Origin: Tillus elongatus
Taxonomy: Eukaryota; Arthropoda; Insecta; Coleoptera; Cleridae
Direction: 5' to 3'
Assembly (NCBI GenBank): GCA_964006375.1
Contig: OZ023262.1
Coordinates: forward strand, 90,710,654-90,774,653
DNA: 64,000 nt
Shown here: piece after piece, positions 1 through 16,206 of the stretch
Position numbering within the stretch: position 1 is the first letter of the stretch
Layout of the letters: each line of letters starts with the position of its first letter
Translations under genes and position numbers: made by a program
Notes under the pieces: model-generated
What the model saw: only the letters and a program-made list of their open reading frames with translations
Database searches by the model: none
Told to the model about the DNA's origin: nothing

Positions 1-624
1 ATATGTCCACCAATAATAGCACACCAAACATTTACTTTTTGCGGTCTTTGGGTGTGAATTTGTTCCATCCAATGTGGGTTTTCGTCTGACCAGTACCTAC
101 AGTTGTGTTGGTTGACTTGTCCATTCAAACAAAATGTAGATTCGTCGGAAAACAAAATGTGGTTGGCAAAGTTAAAATTTTGGCGTAACTTCTCCATAAT
201 AAGTTCACAGAACTCGATTCTGCGATCAAAATCGTCTTCACTCAGTTCTTGCAATAAATGAATTTTATATGGACGGAACTTTTCCCGCTTCGTAATCTTT
301 TGAATTGAATATCGACTCATATTGTGATTTAAAGCCAATTGCTGTGCCGAAGTTTTCGGATTTTCCACCACATCCAATATTACATTCAAAGAATTTTCTT
401 CATTTGTAACGGTTACTGGCCTTCCAGTTCTAGGTTTATCCTTGATACCGCCAGTTTCGTGAAAACGATGCAAAGTTTTCGAAACTGTGGATTTGGAGAT
501 CGATTCCCGCTCAGGATGCAACTCATTGAACATAATCACCACTTGAGCAAAACTTCGTGTTCTATCACCGTACCCTATCATCATTAAAATTTCGATACGT
601 TCGGTTTCACTTGAACTTGCCATT
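1..624 (-). pseudogene. Tc1/mariner-superfamily transposase, N-terminal part, one frameshift, runs off left edge
   Basis: This encodes the N-terminal two thirds of a DDE/D transposase, a DNA cut-and-paste enzyme. The reading frame is open without a stop from base 599 to the window edge, about 199 codons. It starts with a helix-turn-helix region typical of insect transposases (LMMIGYGDRTRSFAQV, then SKSTVSKTLHRF), continues with a second DNA-binding segment (SAQQLALNHNMSRYSIQKI), and reaches the catalytic core with the first catalytic Asp in LFSDESTF and the later motif PQKVNVWCAIIGG. The likely start ATG is at 624-622, but an extra A near 600-602 puts it one base out of frame; the first in-frame ATG is at 584. 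This is the best-preserved transposase in the window. The second and third catalytic residues lie outside the window, so activity cannot be judged. Confidence 0.85.
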
Positions 625-3384
<2,760 letters not shown>

Positions 3385-3523
3385 TTTAGTAAATTTTCGT
3401 AGAAAAAATTCACTAATGGGGAGATCTCGACTTTTGAATTTTGAAAAATTGTTGCAAATGAGCGCGACCTAGGACCCCTAGAACCCCTAGAACCCATATC
3501 CGGGGTCAGTTTCAATTTTTATA

Positions 3524-3607
<84 letters not shown>

Positions 3608-3881
3608 GTTTCTGTTGAAAAATATGTAGAATTTAATTTGAGTACAGTTTTAAAATATAGAAATTTTTGATTAAAATGAAGAAACTGATTTCAAGTACCA
3701 TCCATATTTCTAGACATTGTAATGGTACATAATGAGGTGAGGTAATTTTGGAGATTAGAAATCAGATGACAGAACTTTAGAACAATTGAAATTTAGATTA
3801 AAATTTAGTCAAAATTGCATCATTTGCAGCCACAAGTTTAGACTTATTTGTAAGATGCTTTGTACTATTTATATAACAATA

Positions 3882-3960
<79 letters not shown>

Positions 3961-4284
3961 CGATAACTCAAAATATAATCGGCCGATTTTGATAAAATTT
4001 GGCATGTACCTTCCCTCTGTAAATAGCTTGGATAAGTTTGTTAGTCAGGAAAATCAGAAGAGGTTTTCAGGGAAAATTTTGAGTTTTCATTCGAAAAAAA
4101 TTTGTATTTCAAAAAATAAAAAAGATAAGATACCAAACTTGGTAGGTAGGTTTTTGATATAAAAATTAAACTATACACCAAAATCTAAATTCCTATGTTG
4201 GAATAAAAAAAAGTTATAATAAAATATTTTGTGCCAGATCATTTTTATGAAAATTCACTACCATAACGCACTTACTGCATCCAG
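3385..4284 (+). mobile_element. TA-core family, complete short copy with two TA tracts
   Basis: The 5' palindrome TTTAGTAAATTTTC...AAAATTCACTAATG starts at 3385. A conserved 140-bp leader with GAGATCTCGACTTTTGAATT follows, then (TA)n at 3528-3605. A 279-bp module (3606-3884) precedes a second (TA)n at 3885-3957, a short body, and the 3' end GAAAATTCACTACC with AACGCACTTACTGCATCC to 4284. The copy at 29,986-30,893 has the same two-tract layout in inverted orientation. There is no coding capacity. Confidence 0.75.
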
Positions 4285-4517
4285 GATTTTTACACATTTT
4301 ATTATTTAGTACCATATTAACATTGAACTACTTTTAATGTTTTCAGTTTTCACCCCGTTCCGGACAGTGCTAACGCTAACACAAATTTGTGTGAAGAAAA
4401 GAACTTGATAATAATTCCATGTTCTTTTCGTGTTTTAAAGTTTTAAGTGACTTTTTAATTTGTTAGTGTTGCAGTGGGAAATTAATTTATTTATCTACGT
4501 ATTATTCCCATATAGGT

Positions 4518-4604
<87 letters not shown>
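4285..4604. other. Spacer ending in (TA)n tract
   Basis: Bases 4285-4519 show nothing recognisable. A (TA)n tract of about 42 units occupies 4520-4604 and abuts the Penelope-like fragment. Confidence 0.6.
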
Positions 4605-4610
<6 letters not shown>

Positions 4611-5130
4611 GTACATTTAGTGTTCATAATTTTTAAAACCACCACTAACAGCAACTCGTTACCGCACACCCGAACATTTTGGTCAGGATACTTAGCTACA
4701 TTTTTAATATATTCAAGTTCTCTGTTGTATCTTTTTTTATTTAAGGGAAACTGTATTAATCTATGAACTAGAAAATTCAGACTAGCTATTTTTTGTATAA
4801 AACCATGGTGGGAATCAAAATGTAACTCACGGTAGTGGTTTTCGTTCTGTGAATGTCAAATTCTAAAGCGTCTCTGTTTTTAATGACATCAAGAAAAGGT
4901 AATTTGCTAATAATTTCTATTTCATGCGTGAACTTAATAGAGTCAAATTTACTGTTTAATTTGGCAATAAAATCGTCTACTTTGCACTTATAATAGAATT
5001 TCGGTGAGTTCGGAGTTCCAAAAAAAAAATTTAAAGTTCGTAGTTTGTAGCTCTTAGACATATTATTCGCTTGAATTTCGGCCAAAATGTTTGCGCAGGT
5101 TTGTTCATAGTTCAGTTCAAAAAAATCTCG
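4605..5130 (-). pseudogene. Penelope-like element, reverse transcriptase C-terminal fragment
   Basis: On the minus strand, about 105 codons downstream of 5130 resemble the end of a Penelope-like reverse transcriptase. The string FYYKCKVDDFIAKLNSKFDS is followed by KLPFLDV and FDIHR, the block before the thumb region in this family. Further on (4605-4790) the sequence is shifted in frame but still similar in style. The catalytic YxDD region and the GIY-YIG nuclease are absent. It is bounded by (TA)n on one side and by the 3' end of a TA-core copy on the other; the first 15 or so codons of the local ORF come from that neighbour, not from the element. A second Penelope-like remnant is at 33.1-34.3 kb. 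Confidence 0.6.
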
Positions 5131-6806
<1,676 letters not shown>

Positions 6807-7821
6807 AAGATGGGTTCGCACACATACTCTAAAGGCCAAATAACCTGGGAAAATGGCCGAGATATACCAAAAGGAATAGTTTTTAAAAACCTACAATAAA
6901 ATAAAATAGCTGCTAGAGACAGTTGCTGCCGAGAGGGCGACATTGCTCTTAGAGTGTGATGATGATTCGTATTGACAATGTTATTTAAGCAGTAAGCAGG
7001 ATCCAGACCTATTTAGTGGATATAAAAGTTTTAATTTAATCGTTAATCACTCCACTCTGTTGTATTCAATAAATAAAAAAAATATCTGTTTAATGTCTTT
7101 CGCCTAATGAGGTAAATCCTGCAATCTAAGAGTTTGTTCTTAATCCACTCAAGTCTCGATTCTGGAAAGCTCGGCAGTAATTATGTACAAAGTAAAAGTT
7201 AGAAGAGTGTCACGGCAGGAAATAACGATGATGAATTGTAGGCATCAATTATACTGAACGGCAAGTTGATAGAAAACAGGAGCGAACTGAGTTGGGCTGG
7301 CAGCGAACGACTTAACAGAGCTTTCTACTGACATGGGCGCCGGAAGTGGCGGAAACTGCGTGATTTAGTGACTGGAGTAGACCTGGGCGCTGACCCTTCA
7401 ACCCTGCACATCTTTCTCCATTCTGGAAGAGCTGTATCTACAAGACGTGTGCTCCTGACACTAACACAAAAAGTATATGGACTAGACATTCTGGACCAAT
7501 GTAGATAATTTGAGCTGTATTTTAGCAAAGACTTTTAACTGCAGGAAATGCAAAATCAATATGCATAAGTATTTAAAATTCTATCAAAGAATTGTCACAA
7601 ATAAAAGTAGAACAAATGCCAATACAATCTCTTATTATTATTCGTTAATTTTAGCAAGTAATAAGGGATTTTAAGGTTTCATTTGCAGAAACTCTGGATG
7701 CAAAAAATGCGTTATATTAGCGAATTTTATAAGGCGCAAATTAACGAAACTTAATATATTTTTTTTACTTTAAAGATCTACTGTTGGTTTTGTTATTATT
7801 GTTTACTTGGCTGAATTTATG

Positions 7822-7823
<2 letters not shown>
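6807..7823. other. No recognisable gene
   Basis: This is mixed-composition sequence. The 7,200-7,530 part is less AT-rich than its surroundings but has no convincing ORF (a 67-codon minus-strand frame has no recognised motif). I see no terminal repeats here. Confidence 0.45.

Positions 7824-7911
<88 letters not shown>
7824..7911. repeat. (TA)n microsatellite at transposon edge
   Basis: About 44 TA units, immediately followed by the left end of the second DDE transposon. Confidence 0.95.
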
Positions 7912-7913
<2 letters not shown>

Positions 7914-8223
7914 ACTGTGTCTATAAAGTAACGCATTAATTCACTAAAATTGAAAGGTAAGGAAAATTTAAAAACAGGTCGATTTTTATTTTCAAAACTT
8001 ACTTTTCGATATAAACATCTCACCCCTATTAGTACACCTCTTCAAGGGGTAGCTACCCTTTCGAAATTTTGAAATAGGATGGTGGGTAGTGTGATACATC
8101 TTTTAAAGCTAATACAATTATCTATTCAGCAACACCAGGAATAAAATAAAGTGAGTAATAACCTTTTTATTATCAGTAGCACCTAACACAGGTAAAGCCT
8201 ATAAATATCTACATAGTTTAGTC

Positions 8224-9655
8224 TTATATAATTAAATGTTCCAAATGCTCGCCTTCTTGTGCCTGACAACATCCCAAAGAGCCTCGGTGGTTCAGGGGTA
8301 AGAACGTGTGCCTCTGAACCGAAGGGTACTGGGTTGAATCCCAGGGTACTCCTTTCACTTTTTCAGTACATACTGTAACACTCACATCAACCGAGGTTCT
8401 GGCATTGTATTTAAGCAAGTTGAATGTCTGCACGTTCAGCCCTTCGGAGGGGGCGTCAATCCGTCGGTCCCGTGATGTCCATGCGATGTTGGGCCTGTTA
8501 AATATCCCTACCATCCTTACAGAAAGGCGAGGGTTCGGCAAAATTTCCAGGATAGTGAGCTGGAACTGCCCCCCGACGTCGGTGATTGGCCATAGTCGCG
8601 GAAATAGGCCGACGTTAAAGAAACAAAACACACAATATTCCAAAGGGTCAACAATATCTTGTTGGGCTTTATCTATAAACTCTGGAAAAATGTTGGTACA
8701 TTCAGTTCTAATTTTTGTTTTCAATTCGTCGATAGTATCTGGTTAACTTTTGAATACCATATTCTTCAAAGGACGCCACAGAAACAAGATCTAAGGGAGT
8801 TAGGTAAGGTGATATTGCTGGCCACTTGATTGCATCAAGTCTGCCAATCCATCTGTTGGGAAATTGTTGATCCAGAAACTGTCAAACATTAACGTCATAA
8901 TGCGTGGGGGCACCATCTTGTTGATATGATAAGTTATGATTCAGCATACCATCATCGTGTCCATCAGGAAAGTTCAATAACGTCGGAATGTGATATTGCT
9001 GTAAAAATTGTAGATATCGTGGTACATTTATAGTTCCATCAAAAAAGTATGTAGATATCCTGGTCCATTTATAGTTCCATAAAAAAAGTAGGGGCCAATA
9101 ATCCTACTCCTAACAGTTCCCGCCCAAACATTTACCTTTTGTGGATATTGTGTGTGATGCAGTTTTGACGGTTAACTTCTTCATGTAGTGTAAAAGTAGA
9201 TTCGTCCATAATATCGGTACTTGCAAACAGTTATCATTACATTTATCTATTAATGTTGCACAAAACTGCATTCTTCGGTCTGGATTGTCATCGGATAACT
9301 TTTGCAAAAGCTCTATTTTATAAGGATGAAGCTTTTAAAGTTTTAAAACTTTATGTGTCGTCTAAAATGGAATTCCATTGTCTCCGCCAATCTGCTGAAC
9401 ACTACTGTGGGGATTCCCTTCCACTGCTAATAAGACGTTTTATTTCACTTCTTCACATATAGACCGGCAACCTGTTTTTGACAAATCTTCCACGGTAGAC
9501 GTTTCTCGAGATTTCTTATCTGTTCGACTCACTGTTGATTGATTGATATACGTATCCGAATATTCAGTATTAAACAGAATATACACCTCTGCCTGAGTCC
9601 GGATCCTGTCACCATAAGCAATCATCATTAGAACTTCAATTCTTTGAGCGCTTCA
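8224..9655 (-). pseudogene. Tc1/mariner-superfamily transposase pseudogene
   Basis: Minus-strand transposase of the same broad type as at the left edge. N-terminal helix-turn-helix traces (VLMMIAYGDRIRTQAEVY) lie near 9,640-9,560. The first catalytic Asp is in MDESTF (about 9,210), the second in QQDGAP (about 8,925), and the third is probably in TPLDL (about 8,800). The C-terminal residues QEGEHLEHLII end at a TAA at 8224-8226. The frame is broken several times, and a 357-bp SINE splits the last exon-like part. A tandem duplication of about 50 bp sits near 9,010-9,095 (GTAGATATC..GGT repeated). All three acidic residues survive but no full-length protein can be made. Confidence 0.75.
8280..8636 (+). 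mobile_element. tRNA-derived SINE
   Basis: A tRNA-like head at 8280-8350 carries an A-box-like TGGTTCAGGGGTAAG and a B-box-like GGGTTGAATCCC, the latter lacking one base against GGTTCGANTCC. These are internal RNA polymerase III promoter elements. The GC-richer body ends in GACGTTAAAGAAACAAAAC. The insert is flanked by near-identical direct repeats ATCCCAAAG (8271-8279) and ATTCCAAAG (8637-8645), which fits a target-site duplication. The long ORFs on both strands here are by-products. Confidence 0.75.
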
Positions 9656-9719
9656 TCAACGCATTTTACTAACAATTGAATAATTCATTTGAAAAATCAA
9701 AGTTAAAATTATACGCATT

Positions 9720-9890
9720 TTCTTTAGGTTCTTTGCCTAAAATTTGCCAATCTTGTCGCTCAAATCGCGACTTTGACGTTTAAAGAAGAAAACCACAAAA
9801 GTTTCTTTAAAAGTCTATAACTTTTTTTCCTTTTAACTTAAAGATCTAAATTTTGGTAGCCCTGAGACGGTTCTAAACCTATCTTTATAT
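9720..9890 (-). mobile_element. TA-core family fragment
   Basis: It contains the inverted motifs TTCTTTGCCTAAAATTTGCC and TTTGACGTTT seen in full copies. It stops abruptly near 9,890; a matching 5' fragment in the same orientation resumes near 11,505, so about 1.6 kb may have inserted between them. Confidence 0.6.
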
Positions 9891-11504
9891 TTCTAACAGA
9901 TTGTTAACTTAAGGGGTAAAACACAGTTAATTTATGGACATAATATTCACTTGTAAACACTCTGTAGCTTATAGTTTGCATGTTTTGATATATAAACAGT
10001 TTGTTTGTAATGCACACCTGTAAAACCTTGGAAAGACACCAGTTATACTTTCACTTTTCTTGTAGTTAAGGTTTAATACAAATAAGCAACCCTATTCATC
10101 TAATTTTACTTAAAAAAATTAACCTAAGTCCGAAACAGTAAACAAGTTTTTATTTGAGGTTCTGTTTACATTTTTAATAATAGCAATTGCCCTTAGGTAT
10201 GTACTGTCTCCTTGTCTCTTATGACTATCCATGTTTTTCTATCTCACCCTTCAGTGTATAGTGTCATCTTTTTCATTCTCTCTTTCTACCAGATATAATT
10301 TCTGAAAGTTATAAAATTCATCTTTAAATGAAATATTAACATCTCTCTTATCACTTATCAAATTCCGACAAGTTTTTGTTCTTTGGTTAAAGATTAATAT
10401 TTATATGAAATTATATTTTTACTAATATCCCTGTGACTGAACGATAAGGTTGCGATCAGAAAGATCTTAAAAAAGTTGACTGCAGCAAGAATCTGGATTT
10501 TGTTATAACTTATTTGGGATATGAAATTAATTAATTAATTAAATTATTAAACTTCAGTGGAAATTATTTATATTTTTATCAGAAAAGAAACCTCACACAT
10601 TTGGGTAAGCTTCTATTATTTAATTATCAAATTTTCCACACATTTATTCTGCCTAATAAAAAAAAAGAAATAAGTAGTACCTGCTGAGAGTCCTATTTGT
10701 TCATTGTAGGGTTTCTTGTCGGGGGCTGAAATGTGGTGATGTTTTCTGCTTTAACTGGGTCAGCACTCACACCTCAAGGCCCAAAGAAGTTAAAGGACAA
10801 GGACTAAGTTCCAGATAAGTCCACGAAGTTTTTGTTTGTTTGTTTATTTTGTGTAACTTGAGTAGTACACCTACAATCAGATCATTATTAAGCTATACAT
10901 ACATTTAAATTGATGTTTTAACCTTGTCTTTGTGTGTAAACTCGAGCAGTCGACTGTAAGGGGGATCTCTGCATCTTTGTTAAATTAAATTAAATTAATA
11001 ATTACATCTCTGACACAGTAACACATTTTACCATCGCCGAGTGTCAGTCTAAAATACAACAATTAATTAATCTAACCATTCCTCACTTATGGTGTTGTGA
11101 TTCCAGCTATTAAATTTCACTAACCGTTGATGTCATTGTATTTATTTAACTATCAGATAATTAACTAAAATACTTCGTGTGGAATAATTTATTAATTTAT
11201 AAACTTCTAACCCCCAACACCGTTCTTTTAACATTCTGTTGCACCTGTCACTAGAAGTAGGCAAAGTCGTGACATACCTGCTGAGCCTAGTACCAACTTC
11301 CGATGCTGAAGTTACCAATTCCCGGGTGTAGCGTGAAACCATTCTCTATTCTTTCTCTTTTACTCTTCGCTGTGGTTTGTTTAATTTCCTTGTCCTTCTT
11401 TCTTTATTTTTCCGAAACCTCCCTTTTCCTAAATTGTAACGAGCCAGAAGCCGGGCAAGCTTTTTATTATTTTTTTTTATTATTAAGAAAACCCGTGACA
11501 GCAA
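9891..11504. other. Unassigned sequence, possible insertion inside a TA-core copy
   Basis: It separates two parts of what looks like one TA-core copy. I see no RT, integrase or transposase motif, and no terminal repeat pair I can define. ORFs are at most about 72 codons. Confidence 0.4.
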
Positions 11505-11715
11505 TAAATTAGTTATTTCCTGAGATATAAAAATTTTTCCAATGAAAACTTTTCCAGGAAACACTGTGCCGGTTTTCTTATTACATATTACATAATATAA
11601 ACATATAAGAATTTGTGTTCTAGTGGGCTTAGTTTGTATTCATTTGAAGAATTTTTTTTAGTTTCGAAAGTCGCGATCTCCTCCTTAGTGAATTTTTGAA
11701 AGAAAATTCACTAAA
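11505..11715 (-). mobile_element. TA-core family, 5' end fragment
   Basis: The inverted leader with GTCGCGATCTCCTCCTTAG and the terminal palindrome end near 11,715. The (TA)n core is almost absent in this copy, reduced to ATTACATAATATAAACATAT. Confidence 0.65.
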
Positions 11716-12560
11716 TGGAACACTGGACATAAGTAGTCATAGTTAACACGACAATATCATATGGCTTTTAAATCATAACGATGATTTTGCTCTCCTGAAT
11801 ACAATTTTGCCACGAGGACGGCTTAATAAATAATAATGTAAAATCCAACAGGTAATAGATACCTACCTAGTCTTCGTAAATAGATTATGCTATTCAATGA
11901 ACAATAACATGCAAATATCAAGAGCATCTGAGCATGTTAAATTCAGTCTCTGACACGGCCATTGACGGGAGATCTGCACTGTTTACATGCGATTGCTAAT
12001 TTATCACTGTCGGAGAGATGAGAATTCATAATAAAGTGGTGTAACGAGACAAGCATGCATGTGGTTCGGTTGGATGGGACGCCGCTAGCTGTCCTGTGAT
12101 CGATCACATGACAGTGTAGTTCATGCTCGGCAATCAATCAGAGCCGGTCTCGTTCCCTAGCTCATTAACAGTGCCGCTAATCACTGCGTAAATTAGACTA
12201 GCGTGACGTGGAGAATATTCTCACGTCCGGATAATTCCTTGCAAACCTGACCGGACTCAGTCGTTTTATTCAATCAAACCAATAAATCTTTCAGCTGAAA
12301 GTAATAAAGTATTAGGCTATCGTTATAAGTCGTCATTAAATATAGGGAAGGCTAGTGAGGAGAAGTTATCGACGGTTGTATCAAACGTTATTACAGTTGG
12401 ATTACATTCTACCATATGATGTCTGTTCTCAGTAAGAAACAGATGGATGGTTGGATTTACGACTGTCTTCGGTTGGTTTCTGCTGAGCATATACAGTGTG
12501 GAACAGCCAAATAGAATAAGTTCAGTATCTCAATTATTATGCAACTTTACAAAAAGGTCT
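11716..12560. other. No recognisable gene
   Basis: The sequence is relatively GC-balanced at 11,940-12,300. The longest ORF is 87 codons (12,447-12,710, +), and its last third is TA-core sequence. No recognised motif. Confidence 0.45.
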
Positions 12561-13080
12561 GGACGCAGCAAGTGCGTTATGAAAGTGAATTTTGCTAAAA
12601 ATGTTTTTAATAGCAAATATGCTTTTAATGCAAGCAGACATCAATTTGGTTACCGGTGTAACATATATATATATATAGTAGAAACAATGTACCATATTTT
12701 ATCAAAATGACTTATGCTTGAAAATGTACAAAAAATTTCCGAAAAGAAACAAAAATGTTTCCGAGAAAACTGGTTTCCTAGCCAACTACCCTTAGGTTAA
12801 CAGTTAGTTATTGAAGTTTGAAGCATTTAATGAAAATTCGCTACCAAAACGCACTTACTGCGTTTCGATTTGTCTTTAAAAACATGCATCATAATTCGAT
12901 GAAAAATGCAAAAATGCTGAAATTTAAGGGTTTGTAGAACACTCTTGCAACATTTTCTTTACATAACCCGTATTTGCTTCAGGTTCTTTGCCTAAATGTT
13001 GCCAATTTTGACGTTTCAAATCGCGACTTTGACGCTTTGAGGAAATCCCCAATTTTGACTCCAACTTTTTTTTTAAACGA
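12561..13080 (-). mobile_element. TA-core family, 3' half
   Basis: It starts with the terminal hairpin ACGCAGCAAGTGCGT. A module of about 305 bp follows, closed by the mirror-image sequence ACGCACTTACTGCGT at 12,852-12,866. The body continues to the LINE tail near 13,080. The remainder of the copy is missing. Confidence 0.7.
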
Positions 13081-13097
13081 GACGCCTTGTATTTTTT

Positions 13098-14616
13098 TTA
13101 AATCAACAACACACCACGAAAGCTTACAGCCTAAATACTATCGTACCGTGGATGTCGACAAGGAGGAAAGAGGCAACTTGCTAATTCTGGACTTGAAGGT
13201 TTCGAGGTTCGGGGGAGAAGGAAAAACATGTGCCGGCAAGGAATTCCACAACTTTGAAGTCCTCGGGACAAAAGAGAGGGCATAACAAGATGTTCTATGT
13301 CTGGTGACCTGGACAGTAAAAGGGTGCATTCGCTATGTTCCCCTGATAGATCTGTTGGGGGCAGCAGGTGGAGGAACTATGGAAGAAAACTCCTCTGAGT
13401 AGTGCCTGTGCAGATATCCATAAAAGAGAGCGAGAGGTCACCAACTGCACGTCGGACGTCGGTGGGCAAGGGATGGCAGCCTTTGGGTGAGGGTAGGGTC
13501 ACCGATGAGACGTAAAGCTCTCTTCTGAATGGAGTCCAGGTAACGAGTGTAGAAGCGGCAGCAGCACCCCAGATGTGGGAGCAGTGTTCGAGGTTTGGTC
13601 TTATTTGTGAAGTATATAAGGTATGGAGATTAGCTGGTGAAAAGTATTTGCGAACCCGGAAGAGGAAATCTAGTTTCTTAGCAGCCGCTTCTGCAATTGA
13701 TGTGACATGTTGGTGCCAACTGAGATTTCGATCCACAGAAATGCCAACAAGTGAAAAGGACTCATTACTTTGAATAACTTGGTCGTTTATTGTGGTGGGT
13801 CTAGGGCTGGTGTATCTCTTATGAGAAAGAAAGCAAGACTGCGATTTGGTGGGGTTGAATTGTACAAGATTTCTACTTCCCCAGTCTAATATTTTTTGGA
13901 GATCCACGGAGATAGATCCCTCCATGAGTCTGTGATCCTCATCTAATTGCGCTAAACAGACAGGCTTAGAATATTGTATATTTGAGTGGAGGGTGCTGTC
14001 GTCCGCGTAACTATGAACTGTGTTGGATGTGCTAGAGAGGAGGTCATTGATGTGGAGAAGAAACAAAGTAGGGTCTAAAGCTGAACCTTGAGGTACTCCT
14101 GCATTAATTGGATACAGTTTAGAGGAATGGCCATCCACGACAACATAAATGCTCCGGTTGGAGAGGAAATTTGCTGTCCATGTACAGAGTTTTGGTGGTA
14201 GGCCATAGGCCAGTAGTTTATTAAGCAGCGCTGCGTGCCAGACCTGGTCGATTCTTTGGATATGTCTAGAGCGACAATCTGGGATTCACCGTGTAAATCC
14301 ATATACTTGTTCCAAGAATGGGTGACAAGGGTAAGGAGGTCGGCAGTTGATCTGCGCTGACGGAATCCATACTGCCTGTCGTGGATTAGACTGTGTTGTT
14401 CAAGAAATTTTAGTAATTCGGTGTTTATATATTTTTCCATCACTTTAGAGACGACTAAAAGGAAATAAATAGGCCTGTAGTTGCTAGGAACCGCTTTGGA
14501 TCCTTTCTTGGGGACGGGTTGTACTCGAGCAGTTTTTCAGTCAGTAGGGAATATGCCTCTATTGTACCATTTTTGAATGAAGGATAAAAAACTATGTTCC
14601 GAAACATCAACTAGTT
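13098..14616 (-). pseudogene. Jockey-like non-LTR retrotransposon (LINE copy 1), 5'-truncated
   Basis: This is a minus-strand LINE copying itself through target-primed reverse transcription. Reverse transcriptase blocks appear in order: QYGFRQRRSTADLLT and VALDIS (frame at 14,443-14,075), then GVPQGSALDPTLFLLHINDL and the catalytic YADD (frame at 14,138-13,377). A C-terminal segment near 13,329-13,138 has PRTSKLWNSLPAHVFPSPPN and ends TVR-stop. Two or more frameshifts separate these frames. The 3' end GTTGTTGA plus an A-rich tail near 13,085-13,105 is shared with copies at 44.7 and 48.8 kb. The 5' side is cut by a TA-core copy starting at 14,617; the endonuclease domain is absent. Confidence 0.85.
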
Positions 14617-14747
14617 TTAGTGAATTTTCTTAAAAAAAAATCACTAATGAGGAGATCCCGACTTTCGAATTTTGAAAAAATTTCCTCAAATGAGCGCTAA
14701 TTAGGACCCCTGGAACCCAAATCCGAGGTCGGTTTCAGACTTTATAT

Positions 14748-14843
<96 letters not shown>

Positions 14844-16206
14844 TTATGTGCCACACCTATAATTAAAAAAATAATGGGCCGATTTTGATAAAACTTGGTG
14901 AGTACCTTCCTTTCACAAGTGGCTTGGATAAGTTCGTTAGCCAGGAAAATCCACCGAGGTTTTCCCGAAAAATTTTGTGTTTTATTTAGAAAAAAATCGA
15001 AAAAAAATTATTTCTCCGGAATTAACAAAGTAAGGGCAACCAAATTTCACACGCGGGTCTATATCATTATGAGTAAAATACCTGCGAACTCTGTAGGTTA
15101 AAGGACAAAAAAGTTACAGGCATTTAAAGAACAATAAATTTGGGTTTTCCTCAAAACGTCAAAATCGCGACTTTAAACGTCAAAATTGGTGAGTACCTTC
15201 CTTTCGCAAGTGGCTTGAATAAGTTCGTTATCCAGGAAAGTCCGCTGAGGTTTTCCCGGAAAATTTATGTTTTCCTTCGAAAAAAAATTATATCTCCAAA
15301 ATTAACAAAGTAAGGGCAACCAAATTTCACACGCGGGTTTATATCATTATAGGCAAGTTACCTAGCAAAATTTAGCTCCGTAGGTTAAAGGAGAAAAAAG
15401 TTACATGCATTCAAAGAAAAATACATTTGGCTTTTCCTCAAAACGTCAAAACCGCGATTTTAAACATCAAAATTGGTAATATTTAAGCAATGAACCTGAC
15501 ACTAATATGAGCTATGGAAGGAAAATGTCTCAAGAATAATGTTTTACAAAGCCTGAAGTCTTAGTTTCAATCGTCATTGTCCTTCATTTTACTAAAATAT
15601 TCCCAGAAAATTCATTTTAAATAGACCCTTTCTCTGATCCTTTCGCTGTAGGTTTAGTAAAGTTTATGGTTTAACGGTCTATAATTTTTAGCTAATTTTC
15701 GTAGAAAAAATTCGGTACTGCATTTTAGCATATTTTATCGAAATATGATGCATGTTTGTAAGAAAAAATCTGGACACAGTAAGTGCGTTTTGGTAGCAAA
15801 TTTTCATTAAATCCTCCAAATTTCAATAACTCATTTGCTATTAACGTAAGTTTTGTTGGTTAGGAAACCAACATTTAACTGTATTTTCGGAAAATTTTTG
15901 TATGAACGCAGCAAGGGCGTTTTGGTTGCGAATTTTCATTAAATGTTTCAAATTTCAATAACTCAATTTGCTATTAACCTAAGGTTCATTGGCTAGGATA
16001 GCAGTTTTCTCAGAAACATTTAAAGTTTATTTTCCGAAAAGTTTTGTAGATTTTCAAATAATTATTTTGATAAAATATGATACACTGTTCCTACCATATA
16101 GGTTATACCGGTAACCAAATTGATGCCTACTCGCATTAGAGCGATATATTTGTAATTAAAAACATTTTTATGAAAATTCACTTCCATAACGCACTTGCTG
16201 CGTCCA
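14617..16206 (+). mobile_element. TA-core family, full-length copy
   Basis: The 5' palindrome TTAGTGAATTTTC...AATCACTAATG is at 14,617, the (TA)n core at 14,751-14,839, and the 3' hairpin with CTGCGTCC at about 16,190-16,206. Two versions of a roughly 300-bp body unit lie in tandem (14,870-15,170 and 15,185-15,470). Near the 3' end, two inverted-end-like stretches (15,770 and 15,903) precede the terminal one. It is inserted in, or truncates, LINE copy 1. Confidence 0.8.

Larger units (their letters stand above)
7912..9700 (-). mobile_element. Second DDE transposon, decayed, with SINE insertion
   Basis: Non-coding left end at 7912-8223, transposase pseudogene at 8224-9655, SINE at 8280-8636. 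The exact termini are not resolved: the left boundary is taken from the end of the (TA)n tract, the right from where TA-core sequence begins near 9,720. Confidence 0.5.

Noticed and set aside
8224..8746. 166- and 113-codon ORFs on opposite strands
   Set aside because: They run through the SINE; only the last residues of the minus-strand frame belong to the transposase pseudogene.
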